A stretch of 64,000 nt of DNA, taken from positions 806,001 through 870,000 of the forward strand of contig NZ_JQLG01000004.1 of the NCBI RefSeq assembly GCF_000744115.1, written 5' to 3'. The DNA is from Carnobacterium alterfunditum DSM 5972 (lineage in GTDB: Bacteria; Bacillota; Bacilli; Lactobacillales; Carnobacteriaceae). The position numbers and the translations under genes are program-made. The stretch's first letter is position 1. Every line of letters starts with the position of its first letter. Below, one piece after another: positions 1 to 9,309 of the stretch. The notes beneath the pieces were generated by a model that searched no databases, was not told the origin of the DNA, and worked only from the letters and a program-made list of their open reading frames with translations.

Positions 1-76
1 GTACTCCGCCATTCTTATGATCTATAGCTCATATTGCTAGATATATTTTGGAAGTTAGTTCTGCAATTAACGTTTC

Positions 77-790
77 TTATTCCAAATCAAAAGCCGGATC
101 GGTTCGAGTCAATAGTTTCATACTGCTCTTTGTTTGAAAATATGTGTCGACCAAATCCTTTAATTCTTCAATAGCCTCATTAACACGCTGATGTTGTTCT
201 GGAGTGACAGACTCAATGACTAGCACAGCATCCTCGGTATTTTCAGTCAACATAGTACGCTGCGCCTCACGCCAATTCAAACTTCTGCAAATAGCACCGT
301 CATCATCTTGATAAATGATTTCTTCAGGTAGTGCAGGTGCATCCTTTTCAGCTCCCAGTGGCAAAAAACTTTCGCCACCTTTAGCTTTGCCAAGTTGCAG
401 ATCTCCAGCGATCATTTGGAGATCTTCACCTCCACAAGGGACACCATATTTTAAAGAAACACTATTATAACTATCAACAAGTGGATTGATTGGATAAAAT
501 TCTCTATCTTGATCAACGCGTTTCAATAAAGCTTCAATCGAAGAGCAGGCCCCCCTTTTTTGTTTTAAATTGGCTAAAAGCTTCGCGCCACTCTTGAATA
601 ACTTTATTTTGACTACATGTATCTTCCTTTAAAATTTTTTTGCCTCTTGTTTTCCAGCGTTCAATAAATTTAAAAAGTGCTCTTCCTCTTCTGGAAGTTT
701 ATGATTGTTGATCCCCTTTATAACCAATACCGCAATTTTAGCTTCCGGAAAAACATCTCAAAATTCGGTTCCAACAATAAAACGTTTCAT
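77..790 (-). pseudogene. B3/B4 tRNA-binding-domain protein, decayed
   Basis: This is a broken gene for a stand-alone B3/B4-domain protein, the domain shared with the phenylalanyl-tRNA synthetase beta chain. The 3' part (77..526) reads well, with NPLVDSYNSVSLKYGVPCGG, DDDGAICRSLNWREA and RTMLTENT. The 5' part survives from an ATG at 788..790 (MKRFIVGTEF, then PEAKIAVLVIKGINNH), but three lesions break it. Codon 11 is TGA (758..760) where the family usually has Trp or an aromatic residue. One base is missing in the A-run at 635..641. One extra base sits in the C6 run at 550..555. The start lies 5 bp after paiA stops, behind GGAG, so the two were an operon. Homopolymer sequencing error could explain the indels but not the TGA. 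Confidence 0.85.
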
Positions 791-795
791 AAGTT

Positions 796-1326
796 TCACT
801 CCTTTATCTTTTTCACCTCTTTAGTCATGATAAAGTCAGTTTGCTCTTTATCGCCCATAAAAAACGTATGATTGCCAGTTTGAACGAATCCCAATCTTTC
901 ATAAAAAGCGATAGCAGCGAAGTTTTGTTCCCAAACTCCTAGCCATATCTTGCTTTTTTGGTACTTACTAGCTAGCTCGGTTGTTTTTTGGATTAATGCT
1001 GTTCCTATCGCTTTCCCTTTAAAATCGGTTTGTATATAAATTTTTTCCACTTCTAAAAATTCGGTACCATTTGTTTCAGTTTGCGCTTCATTGATATTTA
1101 TTTTTAAGTACCCAGCTAATTCATTGTTGTAATAGCTAAAATAAAATGCTGAATCTGTATTCAGCAGCTCTGTTCTTAATTGCTCAGTGTTATAAGCTCT
1201 TTCTAAATAGTTTTGCAAATCTTCTGCTGTATTATGATCTTTGAATGTATCACGAAAAGTCTCAGTACTCATTTTTTGTAGCGCAGATAAATTTTCCAGG
1301 GTACATTTTTTAATTTCAATAGCCAT
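796..1326 (-). CDS. paiA: GNAT N-acetyltransferase, PaiA-like
   Basis: A 176-aa acetyl-CoA-dependent N-acetyltransferase that resembles Bacillus PaiA, which acetylates spermidine and other polyamines. The N-terminal part (KCTLENLSALQKMSTETFRD) and the acetyl-CoA loop region (EVEKIYIQTDFKGKAIGTAL, about residues 91-110) fit the fold. IWLGVWEQN and AIAFYERLGFVQTG near the C-terminus are the typical beta4-beta5 signatures. The ATG follows GAGGAG at good spacing. The decayed B3/B4 gene follows 5 bp downstream. Family membership is clear. The substrate (polyamine) is inferred from similarity only. Confidence 0.82.
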   Translation of the reverse strand: MAIEIKKCTLENLSALQKMSTETFRDTFKDHNTAEDLQNYLERAYNTEQLRTELLNTDSAFYFSYYNNELAGYLKININEAQTETNGTEFLEVEKIYIQTDFKGKAIGTALIQKTTELASKYQKSKIWLGVWEQNFAAIAFYERLGFVQTGNHTFFMGDKEQTDFIMTKEVKKIKE

Positions 1327-1371
1327 GTTTTATTCTCCTCATACTAGTTGATTCTAGTTGATTATTTTTTT

Positions 1372-1416
1372 ACGGCTTTTATTTACTGAATTTCAGTCTA
1401 CAGCAGCCGTTTTTTC
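1372..1416. terminator. Hairpin with T-tract
   Basis: An ACGGCT/AGCCGT outer stem encloses an ACTGAA/TTCAGT inner stem and is followed by TTTTTTC on the plus strand. It looks like an intrinsic terminator but lies upstream of paiA, with no plus-strand gene before it inside the window. It may be left over from a lost gene. Confidence 0.4.
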
Positions 1417-1700
1417 ACTCTTTCTAGTCGGATAGAACTTGCTTTAGCTTACCTTTCCAAAAAAAATTAAAGTCATATTAGAGTAAGTGCTTTCATCAAT
1501 TATAACAGATATACCTTCTTTTTTTTATATCAATTATTTGATCAGCCATAAGGGCTGCCATGCTTTCTGAACTCCCTACAAAGAAGAACCTATAAAGCGA
1601 TAACATTTTCTAAGTTTCACTTAAAGCAGATTATTTCATAAAGCTAGAGTTAAGTGGTAAGGTGCATTTGTACTAAAAAATATTATTGGGGGCCATTTTA
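1417..1700. other. Non-coding gap upstream of NADH oxidase
   Basis: About 280 bp with no convincing gene. It carries the leader of the NADH oxidase, with the ribosome site TTGGGGG at 1687..1692. A short minus-strand open stretch around 1500-1580 is not long or conserved enough to call. Confidence 0.4.
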
Positions 1701-3047
1701 TTGAAAATTATTGTTGTCGGAACATCGCATGCTGGTTATGAAGCTATCCAAACATTATTGAAAGAGCAGCCAGATGCCGAATTGCATTTATATGAACGTG
1801 GTGACACAGCATCATTCTTATCTTGTGGAATTCAAAGTTACTTAGAAGGATTGGCTGATTCTTTAGACAGCTTGCATTATGCAACTGAAGATTCATATAT
1901 CAAACAAAACATAAACGTCCATATGAATAGTGATGTTGTTGGAATCGATCCAAAAGCTAAAACCATTACTGTAAAAACAACTGATGGCGAAACTCAAGAA
2001 AGCTATGATAAATTGATTCTTTCTCCAGGTGCAGTGCCTATTGAAATTCCTATTCCTGGTGCTGACTTAGATAATATTTATTATGTACGTGGCCGTAATT
2101 GGGCTGAAAAAGTGAAAGCACGTATGGACCAATCGAAGAAAGCCGTTGTTGTTGGTGGAGGTTACATTGGAATCGAAGTAGCTGAAGCATTTGCAAAATT
2201 TGGTATTGAGACTACGGTTATTGATTCCTTAGATCGCGTATTAAATACCTATCTTGATAAAGAATTTATTGATTCTTTAAATGAGAACATGCTACAACAT
2301 GAACTTACTGTTCGCACGGGCGAAATGGTCAAAGAAGTCGTTGGAAAAAATGGGACCGTTACTAAAGTGGTTACCGATAAAGGCGAATATGAAGCAGATA
2401 CCGTTATAATGGCTGTTGGAGTCCGTCCGAATACGAAATGGCTTCAAGGAATCGTTGATTTGAATCCAGACGGTACGGTCGTTATTGACGACTATTTAGA
2501 GACTTCTGAAAAAGATATCTTTGCAATGGGAGATGCTACAAAAATTCCATTTGCACCAAATCACGGGTCTAAACTAATTGCTTTAGCCTCCAATGCTCGT
2601 CGTCAAGGCGTGATCGCGGCTAAAAATATTTTAGAGAAAAAAGTAAAAATGCCTGAAGTATCCGGGACGTCTGGTTTAACATTATTTGACTACAAGTTAG
2701 CTTCTACAGGAGTCAAAGATATTGATCAAGATTCCATCGATGCTGAAGTAGATAGCACCTTTGTAGTAGAAAATATCCGTCCGACTTTTATCGATGATGA
2801 AAAAGTCATGATGAAAATCCATTTTGAAAAAGAAAGTCATCGTATCGTCGGTGCTCAATTATTATCAACTTATGACGTTACCGCTTCAATCAATGCACTA
2901 TCTGTAGCTATTTCATCAGGCTGGACACTAGAGCAATTAGCGTTTGCTGATTTCTTCTTCCAACCAGGGTTCAACCGTCCATGGAACTACCTAAATGTCC
3001 TTGCTCAAAAAGCATTAGAAGGTAATTTTGATGGTGAAAAATTATAA
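1701..3047 (+). CDS. NADH oxidase / NADH peroxidase family flavoenzyme
   Basis: A 448-aa FAD- and NADH-dependent cytoplasmic reductase of the Nox/Npr family, which reduces O2 to water or H2O2 to water using a redox-active Cys-sulfenic acid. Visible features are the N-terminal FAD-binding fold (KIIVVGTSHAGYEA), conserved His10 and catalytic Cys42 in SFLSCG. The NAD-binding GGGYIGIE lies near residue 155, and the second FAD motif is IFAMGDAT. The dimerisation domain ends FFFQPGFNRPWNYLN. The start is TTG at 1701 behind TTGGGGG; an upstream in-frame TTG at 1686 would sit on the ribosome site. The middle (YDKLILSPGAVP) looks like peroxidase and the C-terminus (NYLNVLAQKALE) like oxidase, so the product, water via O2 or via H2O2, is uncertain. 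Confidence 0.88.
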   Translation: MKIIVVGTSHAGYEAIQTLLKEQPDAELHLYERGDTASFLSCGIQSYLEGLADSLDSLHYATEDSYIKQNINVHMNSDVVGIDPKAKTITVKTTDGETQESYDKLILSPGAVPIEIPIPGADLDNIYYVRGRNWAEKVKARMDQSKKAVVVGGGYIGIEVAEAFAKFGIETTVIDSLDRVLNTYLDKEFIDSLNENMLQHELTVRTGEMVKEVVGKNGTVTKVVTDKGEYEADTVIMAVGVRPNTKWLQGIVDLNPDGTVVIDDYLETSEKDIFAMGDATKIPFAPNHGSKLIALASNARRQGVIAAKNILEKKVKMPEVSGTSGLTLFDYKLASTGVKDIDQDSIDAEVDSTFVVENIRPTFIDDEKVMMKIHFEKESHRIVGAQLLSTYDVTASINALSVAISSGWTLEQLAFADFFFQPGFNRPWNYLNVLAQKALEGNFDGEKL

Positions 3048-3071
3048 TCTTTTTTCGTTAAAACGCTAAAT

Positions 3072-3143
3072 AAAACACTCCCTGCAAAGGAAACATTAGA
3101 AATAAGAAACATTTCTAAGTTGCCTTCGTAAGGGGTGTTTTTT
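3072..3143. terminator. Terminator after NADH oxidase
   Basis: AAAACACTCC at 3072..3082 pairs with GGGGTGTTTT at 3132..3141 and is followed by T-rich sequence. A perfect inner hairpin, TTAGAAAT/ATTTCTAA (3096..3103/3111..3118), lies between the arms. Confidence 0.65.
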
Positions 3144-3263
3144 CTTGGATCAGAATCAGTTGATTGGATCATTCTTCCCATAAAAAAAACAGCCCGCAAC
3201 ACCAACCTAATGGCATTACCGACTGAACGATTTCTAAGCGATTCGTTTAATTGAAGACTCTAG

Positions 3264-4112
3264 TTATTGGTTGGTAGCCAATTGAGCTAAATGAAATTCC
3301 AAATGCTCTTCAATAAAGCTCGCAATCGTATAATAACTATGATCGTGGCCTTTTTGCATCCGAATCGTCAACGGATAATTTTCTGCATCTGCAACAGCCG
3401 CTAGTTTAGCTGGCTGCAACTGCTTTTCATAAAAAGGATCAGCATCTCCTTGATCGATCAACACTGGGATTTTTTTACTCGTGTCATGTTTCAGAAGTTC
3501 CATAGCATCCCATTCACGCCAATTTTCTTTATCGTTTCCTAGATACTCGCTAAAAGCTTTTATTCCCCATGGAACCTGGCTAGGATTAACAATAGGTGCA
3601 AAAGCAGATATCGATTGGAACCGTTCTGGATTACGCAATCCGATTACCAATGCTCCATGTCCTCCCATCGAATGACCTGAAATAAATTCTGGTCCAGTCA
3701 ATTGGAACCGGCCATGAGCGATAGCTGATAATTCTTTAGTGATATAATCATACATCTTATAATGAGATGCCCAAGGTTGTTCGGTAGCATTGATATAAAA
3801 ACCTGCCCCCTGGCCTAAATCAAAATCTTCTGAGTCTGATGCATCTTCTCCACGAGGGCTAGTATCTGGCATTATCATAGCTACGCCTAAACGTGCAGCA
3901 GCTTTTTGTGCTCCAGCTTTGTGCGTGAAATTATCATCCGTACACGTTAAGCCTGATAACCACCACAATAAAGGTGGATTAGAGAATTTTTCTTTGTTTG
4001 GTAAAAACAAACTGAAAGTCATTGAACAAGCTAGTGTTTGTGACTCATGACGGTATTTATACTGTGTCCCGTCAAAAACAATGTGCTCTTCAAGAAGTTC
4101 TAATGTTGACAT
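3264..4112 (-). CDS. fghA: S-formylglutathione hydrolase
   Basis: A 282-aa alpha/beta-hydrolase of the esterase D family that cleaves S-formylglutathione to formate and glutathione, the second step of thiol-dependent formaldehyde oxidation. The nucleophile elbow SGHSMGGHGAL, the oxyanion region LLWWLSGLTCTDDNF, the acid-containing DQGDADPFY and the catalytic His in GHDHSYYTIASF are all visible. The start is the ATG at 4110..4112 behind GGAGGGGG; a longer frame begins upstream without a ribosome site. It lies 35 bp downstream of adhC on the same strand, so the two form the usual pair. Confidence 0.9.
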   Translation of the reverse strand: MSTLELLEEHIVFDGTQYKYRHESQTLACSMTFSLFLPNKEKFSNPPLLWWLSGLTCTDDNFTHKAGAQKAAARLGVAMIMPDTSPRGEDASDSEDFDLGQGAGFYINATEQPWASHYKMYDYITKELSAIAHGRFQLTGPEFISGHSMGGHGALVIGLRNPERFQSISAFAPIVNPSQVPWGIKAFSEYLGNDKENWREWDAMELLKHDTSKKIPVLIDQGDADPFYEKQLQPAKLAAVADAENYPLTIRMQKGHDHSYYTIASFIEEHLEFHLAQLATNQ

Positions 4113-4147
4113 GATTATCCCCCTCCTATACATTTGATTGAAGCAAT

Positions 4148-5284
<1,137 letters not shown>

Positions 5285-5487
5285 TCATTTATTTGCTTTA
5301 TTTGCTGCTCAACTGATTTATTAAAAAACACTTAATAGATAAATCATAACATGCCTCTTCTATTGCGACAACTTGCTTGTTTTTCATTAACTTATTAAAA
5401 TCAGACTAAAGTCGCTATAAATTTTTATTGAAAATGGTATACTATTTACCGACATTACAATGACAAAGGAAGAGGCGACAAATAAAG

Positions 5488-5892
5488 ATGAGAAATATTC
5501 GATTAAAAATTCAAAAATTCATGGTTGGAAGATACGGAATGGATAAACTTTCAACTGTTTTATTGTATGCAGGATTAGCCTTGATCTTTTTATTTAATCT
5601 ATTGAATATACCCTTCGTTGGATCAATCGGGTGGATAGCGATCGCGATCAGTTATTTCCGAGCATTATCTAAAAATCGTCCAAAACGATTTATAGAAAAC
5701 CAAAAATATTTAACTCTTAACCGTCGGATGAAACAAAAATTTAACCAAATCCGAAATAAATTTTACCAACACAAACAGTATAAATTTTATACTTGTCCTA
5801 ATTGTAAAAGGAAATTACGCGTGCCGCGCAAAAAAGGAACGATAAAAATCACTTGTCCCCATTGTAAGAACCAATTTGTTAAAAAAACCTAA
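5488..5892 (+). CDS. Small membrane protein with C-terminal zinc ribbon
   Basis: A 134-aa protein of unknown function. Two hydrophobic segments near residues 23-57 (VLLYAGLALIFLFNLL and SIGWIAIAISYF) precede a very basic linker. A zinc ribbon of two Cys pairs follows (CPNCKRKLRVPR ... CPHCKNQF). The layout suggests a membrane-anchored protein with a cytosolic nucleic-acid- or protein-binding ribbon. Homologues with this arrangement occur across Lactobacillales, as far as I recall. The ATG follows GGAAGAGGCG. It is a single gene ending in a strong terminator shared with the convergent purine permease. Confidence 0.75.
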   Translation: MRNIRLKIQKFMVGRYGMDKLSTVLLYAGLALIFLFNLLNIPFVGSIGWIAIAISYFRALSKNRPKRFIENQKYLTLNRRMKQKFNQIRNKFYQHKQYKFYTCPNCKRKLRVPRKKGTIKITCPHCKNQFVKKT

Positions 5893-5929
5893 TACCTTTT
5901 TTAACGCTGGTCAGATGATCTCGTGGTAA

Positions 5930-5972
5930 AAAAAAGCAAAACAGCTAGAATTCAGCTGTTTTGCTTTTTTAT
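5930..5972. terminator. Bidirectional terminator
   Basis: A perfect GCAAAACAGCT/AGCTGTTTTGC hairpin flanked by A and T runs. It serves the zinc-ribbon gene on plus and the nucleoside/purine transport operon on minus. Confidence 0.9.
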
Positions 5973-5985
5973 TAGCGCTTTTCAG

Positions 5986-7278
5986 TTAAATGAATTTCAA
6001 TACAAAGTATAGAATAAACACTCCAGTTAAAACATACATCATTTTAGATACAGCTTTATGTTTTCCAGTGCTTACTTTAAGAAAAGTATGGAATGAGAAT
6101 CCCCATCCGATTCCATCCGCAATATTAAAAGTCAAAACCATCATTAAGACCATTAGAATTGCCGGGAAATATTCGGTGAAATCAGTAAAATCGATATCTT
6201 TCAAATTGCCTGCCACTAGCAGTGAACCTACAATCACGAGCAACGCAGAGATAACGGCTAGTGGAATGAGGGCGATAAAAGGAATAAATAAGATGGTGAA
6301 AAGAAAATAAATCCCAACTAAAAATGAAGTCAATCCACTTTTTCCACCTACAGCTATTCCTGTTGCACCTTCTGCACTTGTACAAGTAGAACTGCAACCT
6401 AAAACACTTGCCATAATAACAGATAAACCATTTGCTTCTAATGTTTTCTTCAAAACTGTTGGATCTTCAGAATTCAAAAAACTAATTTGGGTTCCTAGAT
6501 TTTGAAAGACAACTAAAATAAGTAACGAAAAGACTGCGATCCAATAGTTGAAAGAAAGGACACTAGAAAAATCAAACTGAAAAATAAAGGGTTCTAATGA
6601 CCGGGCATCAATCAGAGAATAAGAGAATGAGCTAATATCCGTAACTCCTAAAAAGATAGAAATGACCACTCCGAATACGATCGTTAACAAAAAATTCCCT
6701 CTAACATTTTTAACAAACAAAAACAATCCTACTAATAACGTAGCTAACATCGTCAACGGAATCGGTTGGAAAATATTATTCAAAGCCACGATCGTGTCTG
6801 GCGAAGAGACAATAATTTCACTGTTTTTTAAGCCAAGGAAAATCAAGAAAAACCCGACTCCTGCACTCATTCCCTTAATCATTGTAGCTGGTATAGCACG
6901 CAAAAGCTGACCTGTGATGTTAAAATAGGTCAATAAGAAAAAGATAATGCCAACAATGAAAACGATCGACAAGCTTTCTTGCCAGGTAAAAGCAAAACCA
7001 CCTACTAAGATATAAGCGAAAAATGCGTTGTCGCTCATGCCTGGAGCTAAAATTAACGGTGACTTCGCATATAAGCCCATTAAGATATTACTAAAAGCAG
7101 TTGTTAAAATAGTTGCAATCATAACGGAATTATAATTCATTCCTGTTTGCGATAGTATAAGAGCATTAACTGCCACAATGTAAACGATCGAAACAAAAGA
7201 AGTAACACTAGCTTCTACTTCTGTTTGTAACGTACTCCCTCTTTCTTCTACTTTAAAAAATTGTTGCACCGTTGCCAT
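5986..7278 (-). CDS. NCS2-family purine permease (AzgA/PbuG-like)
   Basis: A 430-aa, roughly 12-helix inner-membrane proton symporter of the NCS2 AzgA/PbuG branch, which imports guanine, hypoxanthine or adenine. The N-terminal FFKVEERGSTLQTEVEAS and FVSIVYIVAVNALIL and the central LGCSSTCTSAEGATGIAVGG are typical. The substrate loop reads LAPGMSDNAFFAY where most PbuG/AzgA proteins have APGMGLNAFF, which may change specificity. Its start overlaps the stop of nupQ by one base, so it is the last gene of the nucleoside importer operon. That context supports salvage of bases released from imported nucleosides. Confidence 0.85.
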   Translation of the reverse strand: MATVQQFFKVEERGSTLQTEVEASVTSFVSIVYIVAVNALILSQTGMNYNSVMIATILTTAFSNILMGLYAKSPLILAPGMSDNAFFAYILVGGFAFTWQESLSIVFIVGIIFFLLTYFNITGQLLRAIPATMIKGMSAGVGFFLIFLGLKNSEIIVSSPDTIVALNNIFQPIPLTMLATLLVGLFLFVKNVRGNFLLTIVFGVVISIFLGVTDISSFSYSLIDARSLEPFIFQFDFSSVLSFNYWIAVFSLLILVVFQNLGTQISFLNSEDPTVLKKTLEANGLSVIMASVLGCSSTCTSAEGATGIAVGGKSGLTSFLVGIYFLFTILFIPFIALIPLAVISALLVIVGSLLVAGNLKDIDFTDFTEYFPAILMVLMMVLTFNIADGIGWGFSFHTFLKVSTGKHKAVSKMMYVLTGVFILYFVLKFI

Positions 7279-8225
7279 TATCTCACACTCGCATCATAAT
7301 GGATCCCTAAAGCTTTTGGTCCACGAGTTTTTCTACCAGTAAAGATAAGAGCCAATAAAGTAACTAGGTAAGGCAACATGTAAAATACTTCTGTTGGGAT
7401 AGAACTAGCGAAATCTAAAATTTGAATTTGATCTTTGATTGATTGAGCAAATCCAAAAAGCAAAGCACCCGCTAAAACACCATATGGATTCCATCGTCCT
7501 AAGATAACAGCTGCGATTGCAATATAGCCTTGTCCTGAGATCGTATTAAATGAGAAATTACCATTTGTAGTTAAGACGATCGTCGCTCCACCTAATGAAG
7601 CAATCGAACCACTCATCATAACAGCCCAAAATTTGATTTTCATCACATTGATCCCAGCTGTATCGATAGAACCAGGGTTTTCTCCGACACCTCTTAGTCG
7701 CAAGCCTAAAGAAGTCTTAAAGAAAATAAATCCGATTAAAAGTACTGCTGCAAAAGCAATATAGGTCGTAGGATATGAACTGAACAGTGCTTTACCGATT
7801 ATTGGGATATCTGATAGAAAAGGAATAGAAATTTTTAAAAACATATTTTTCAAACGAGGTGTTTCTGCCGAGCCATCGAATAGCAGTTTAACTAAGAAAA
7901 AAGTAACGTTAGCTGCTAATAAATTAATAACAACCCCACTGATAACGTGGTTTGCTTTGTATTTTAATGTTGCTAAAGCATGCATTCCTGAGAATATTGT
8001 GGTACATATAAAAGCTGCCAACAAACCAATAAAAGGACTTAAGCCTCCCATGCCAGCTGATTCAGCATAATAAGCACCTATCGCTGAAAAAAATGCTCCA
8101 GAGATCATGAATCCTTCTATTCCTAGATTGATAACACCCGCTCTCTCACTCAACATACCGCCTAGGCCACCAAATAATAAGGCTGCGGCAAAAATCAAAC
8201 TTCCACTTATAATATTGGCTGTCAT
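7278..8225 (-). CDS. nupQ: Nucleoside ABC transporter permease, second subunit
   Basis: A 315-aa integral membrane subunit of a BMP-type nucleoside importer, corresponding to B. subtilis YufQ/NupQ. The conserved GGMLSERAGVINLGIEGFM lies near the N-terminus. GVGENPGSIDTAGINV is in the cytoplasmic coupling region of this permease family (BPD_transp_2). It is translationally close to nupP upstream (1 bp apart) and overlaps the purine permease downstream. It should pair with NupP to form the channel powered by NupO. Confidence 0.88.
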   Translation of the reverse strand: MTANIISGSLIFAAALLFGGLGGMLSERAGVINLGIEGFMISGAFFSAIGAYYAESAGMGGLSPFIGLLAAFICTTIFSGMHALATLKYKANHVISGVVINLLAANVTFFLVKLLFDGSAETPRLKNMFLKISIPFLSDIPIIGKALFSSYPTTYIAFAAVLLIGFIFFKTSLGLRLRGVGENPGSIDTAGINVMKIKFWAVMMSGSIASLGGATIVLTTNGNFSFNTISGQGYIAIAAVILGRWNPYGVLAGALLFGFAQSIKDQIQILDFASSIPTEVFYMLPYLVTLLALIFTGRKTRGPKALGIHYDASVR

Positions 8226-8226
8226 C

Positions 8227-9309
8227 TTACTTTACCTCCCTTTTAAGCGCCTTTTTTTTCGGTAACAACGCTTTAACAATTCCAGGAGCTGCAACGAAGA
8301 AGATTATAAGTGAAATAACGATTCCAATAATTTCACTTGGTACTCCTGCACCAAACTGCATTCCTTGTGATCCATAATCTAATGCTCCAATCAAGATACC
8401 TGCTAAGGTTGTCCCTATTGTTGAATTGCCTCCTAATAAAGCAACCGCCACACCATCAAATCCTACGCCACTTGTAGAAGATACGATCGCGACATATCCG
8501 TAAACGCCTAATGTATCCAAGGCTCCAATTAATCCACCTAATGCGCCAGAAATAAACATTGTCCGTATTAAAATCCCATTTACTTTCATCCCGGAATAAT
8601 TTGCGGCATCAGGATTTAACCCAACTGTTTTAGTTTCATAGCCCCACCGCGTTTTTTCAAAGAAATAATAAAATCCAAAAATGACGAATGGGATAATTAT
8701 GAAACCCCAGTGGATACGTGCACCGCTGAACAAATCATTTAATGAAGGAAAACTGACACTAGCTGATTCTTTAATAAGAGATGAGCGTGCTGTTCCCTCT
8801 TGTGCTGCAAAACTTTTGATTAACATATGACTCAGATACAATGCAATATAGTTCAACATGATTGAACTAATAACCTCATTGATCCCGAACTTAGTCTTAA
8901 GACTAGCGATCAAGACCCCCCATAAACCCCCAGCAATCACACCAACTATTATAGCTACTATTCCATGTATAACAGGAGGTAAATCAATTAATGTACCTAC
9001 TAAGAGAGAGCTGACTGCCCCCATAATAATCTGTCCATCAACCCCAATATTAAAAATACCAGCTTTACTGGCAACCGCAACTGCAAATCCACTTAAAATA
9101 AGTGGAATAATAGCACGGACGGTTTCACCTATATCGTAAGGTGAACCAAAAATCTTTAAAACTAATGATTCATAGGCTGCTATTGGGTCATATCCACCAA
9201 TCAGCATGACGATTGCTCCAATAACTAACGCAATTAAAACTGCAATCAGTGGAATAGTTGCTTGGCTATTCTTAAAGTCTTGTCTAATTTTTTCCATGGT
9301 CTCATTCAT
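8227..9309 (-). CDS. nupP: Nucleoside ABC transporter permease, first subunit
   Basis: A 360-aa membrane subunit of the same importer, corresponding to YufP/NupP. It shows the family pattern SGFAVAVASKAGIFNIGVDG and a coupling segment VGLNPDAANYSGMKV. I chose the ATG at 9307..9309, seven bases after AAAGGA; a GTG one codon upstream is also possible. The start lies inside the end of nupO (8-bp overlap), which suggests translational coupling. Confidence 0.88.
   Translation of the reverse strand: MNETMEKIRQDFKNSQATIPLIAVLIALVIGAIVMLIGGYDPIAAYESLVLKIFGSPYDIGETVRAIIPLILSGFAVAVASKAGIFNIGVDGQIIMGAVSSLLVGTLIDLPPVIHGIVAIIVGVIAGGLWGVLIASLKTKFGINEVISSIMLNYIALYLSHMLIKSFAAQEGTARSSLIKESASVSFPSLNDLFSGARIHWGFIIIPFVIFGFYYFFEKTRWGYETKTVGLNPDAANYSGMKVNGILIRTMFISGALGGLIGALDTLGVYGYVAIVSSTSGVGFDGVAVALLGGNSTIGTTLAGILIGALDYGSQGMQFGAGVPSEIIGIVISLIIFFVAAPGIVKALLPKKKALKREVK

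Noticed and set aside
1500-1590. Minus-strand stretch reading VGSSESMAALMADQIID
   Set aside because: It looks faintly protein-like but is too short, is closed by stops on both sides, and I could not match it to a family.
3005-3205. 66-aa minus-strand frame over the terminator after NADH oxidase
   Set aside because: It overlaps the end of the oxidase gene and a strong hairpin, has no ribosome site and resembles nothing.
6182-6397. 71-aa minus-strand frame inside the NCS2 permease gene
   Set aside because: It is an out-of-frame shadow of a clear membrane-protein gene.
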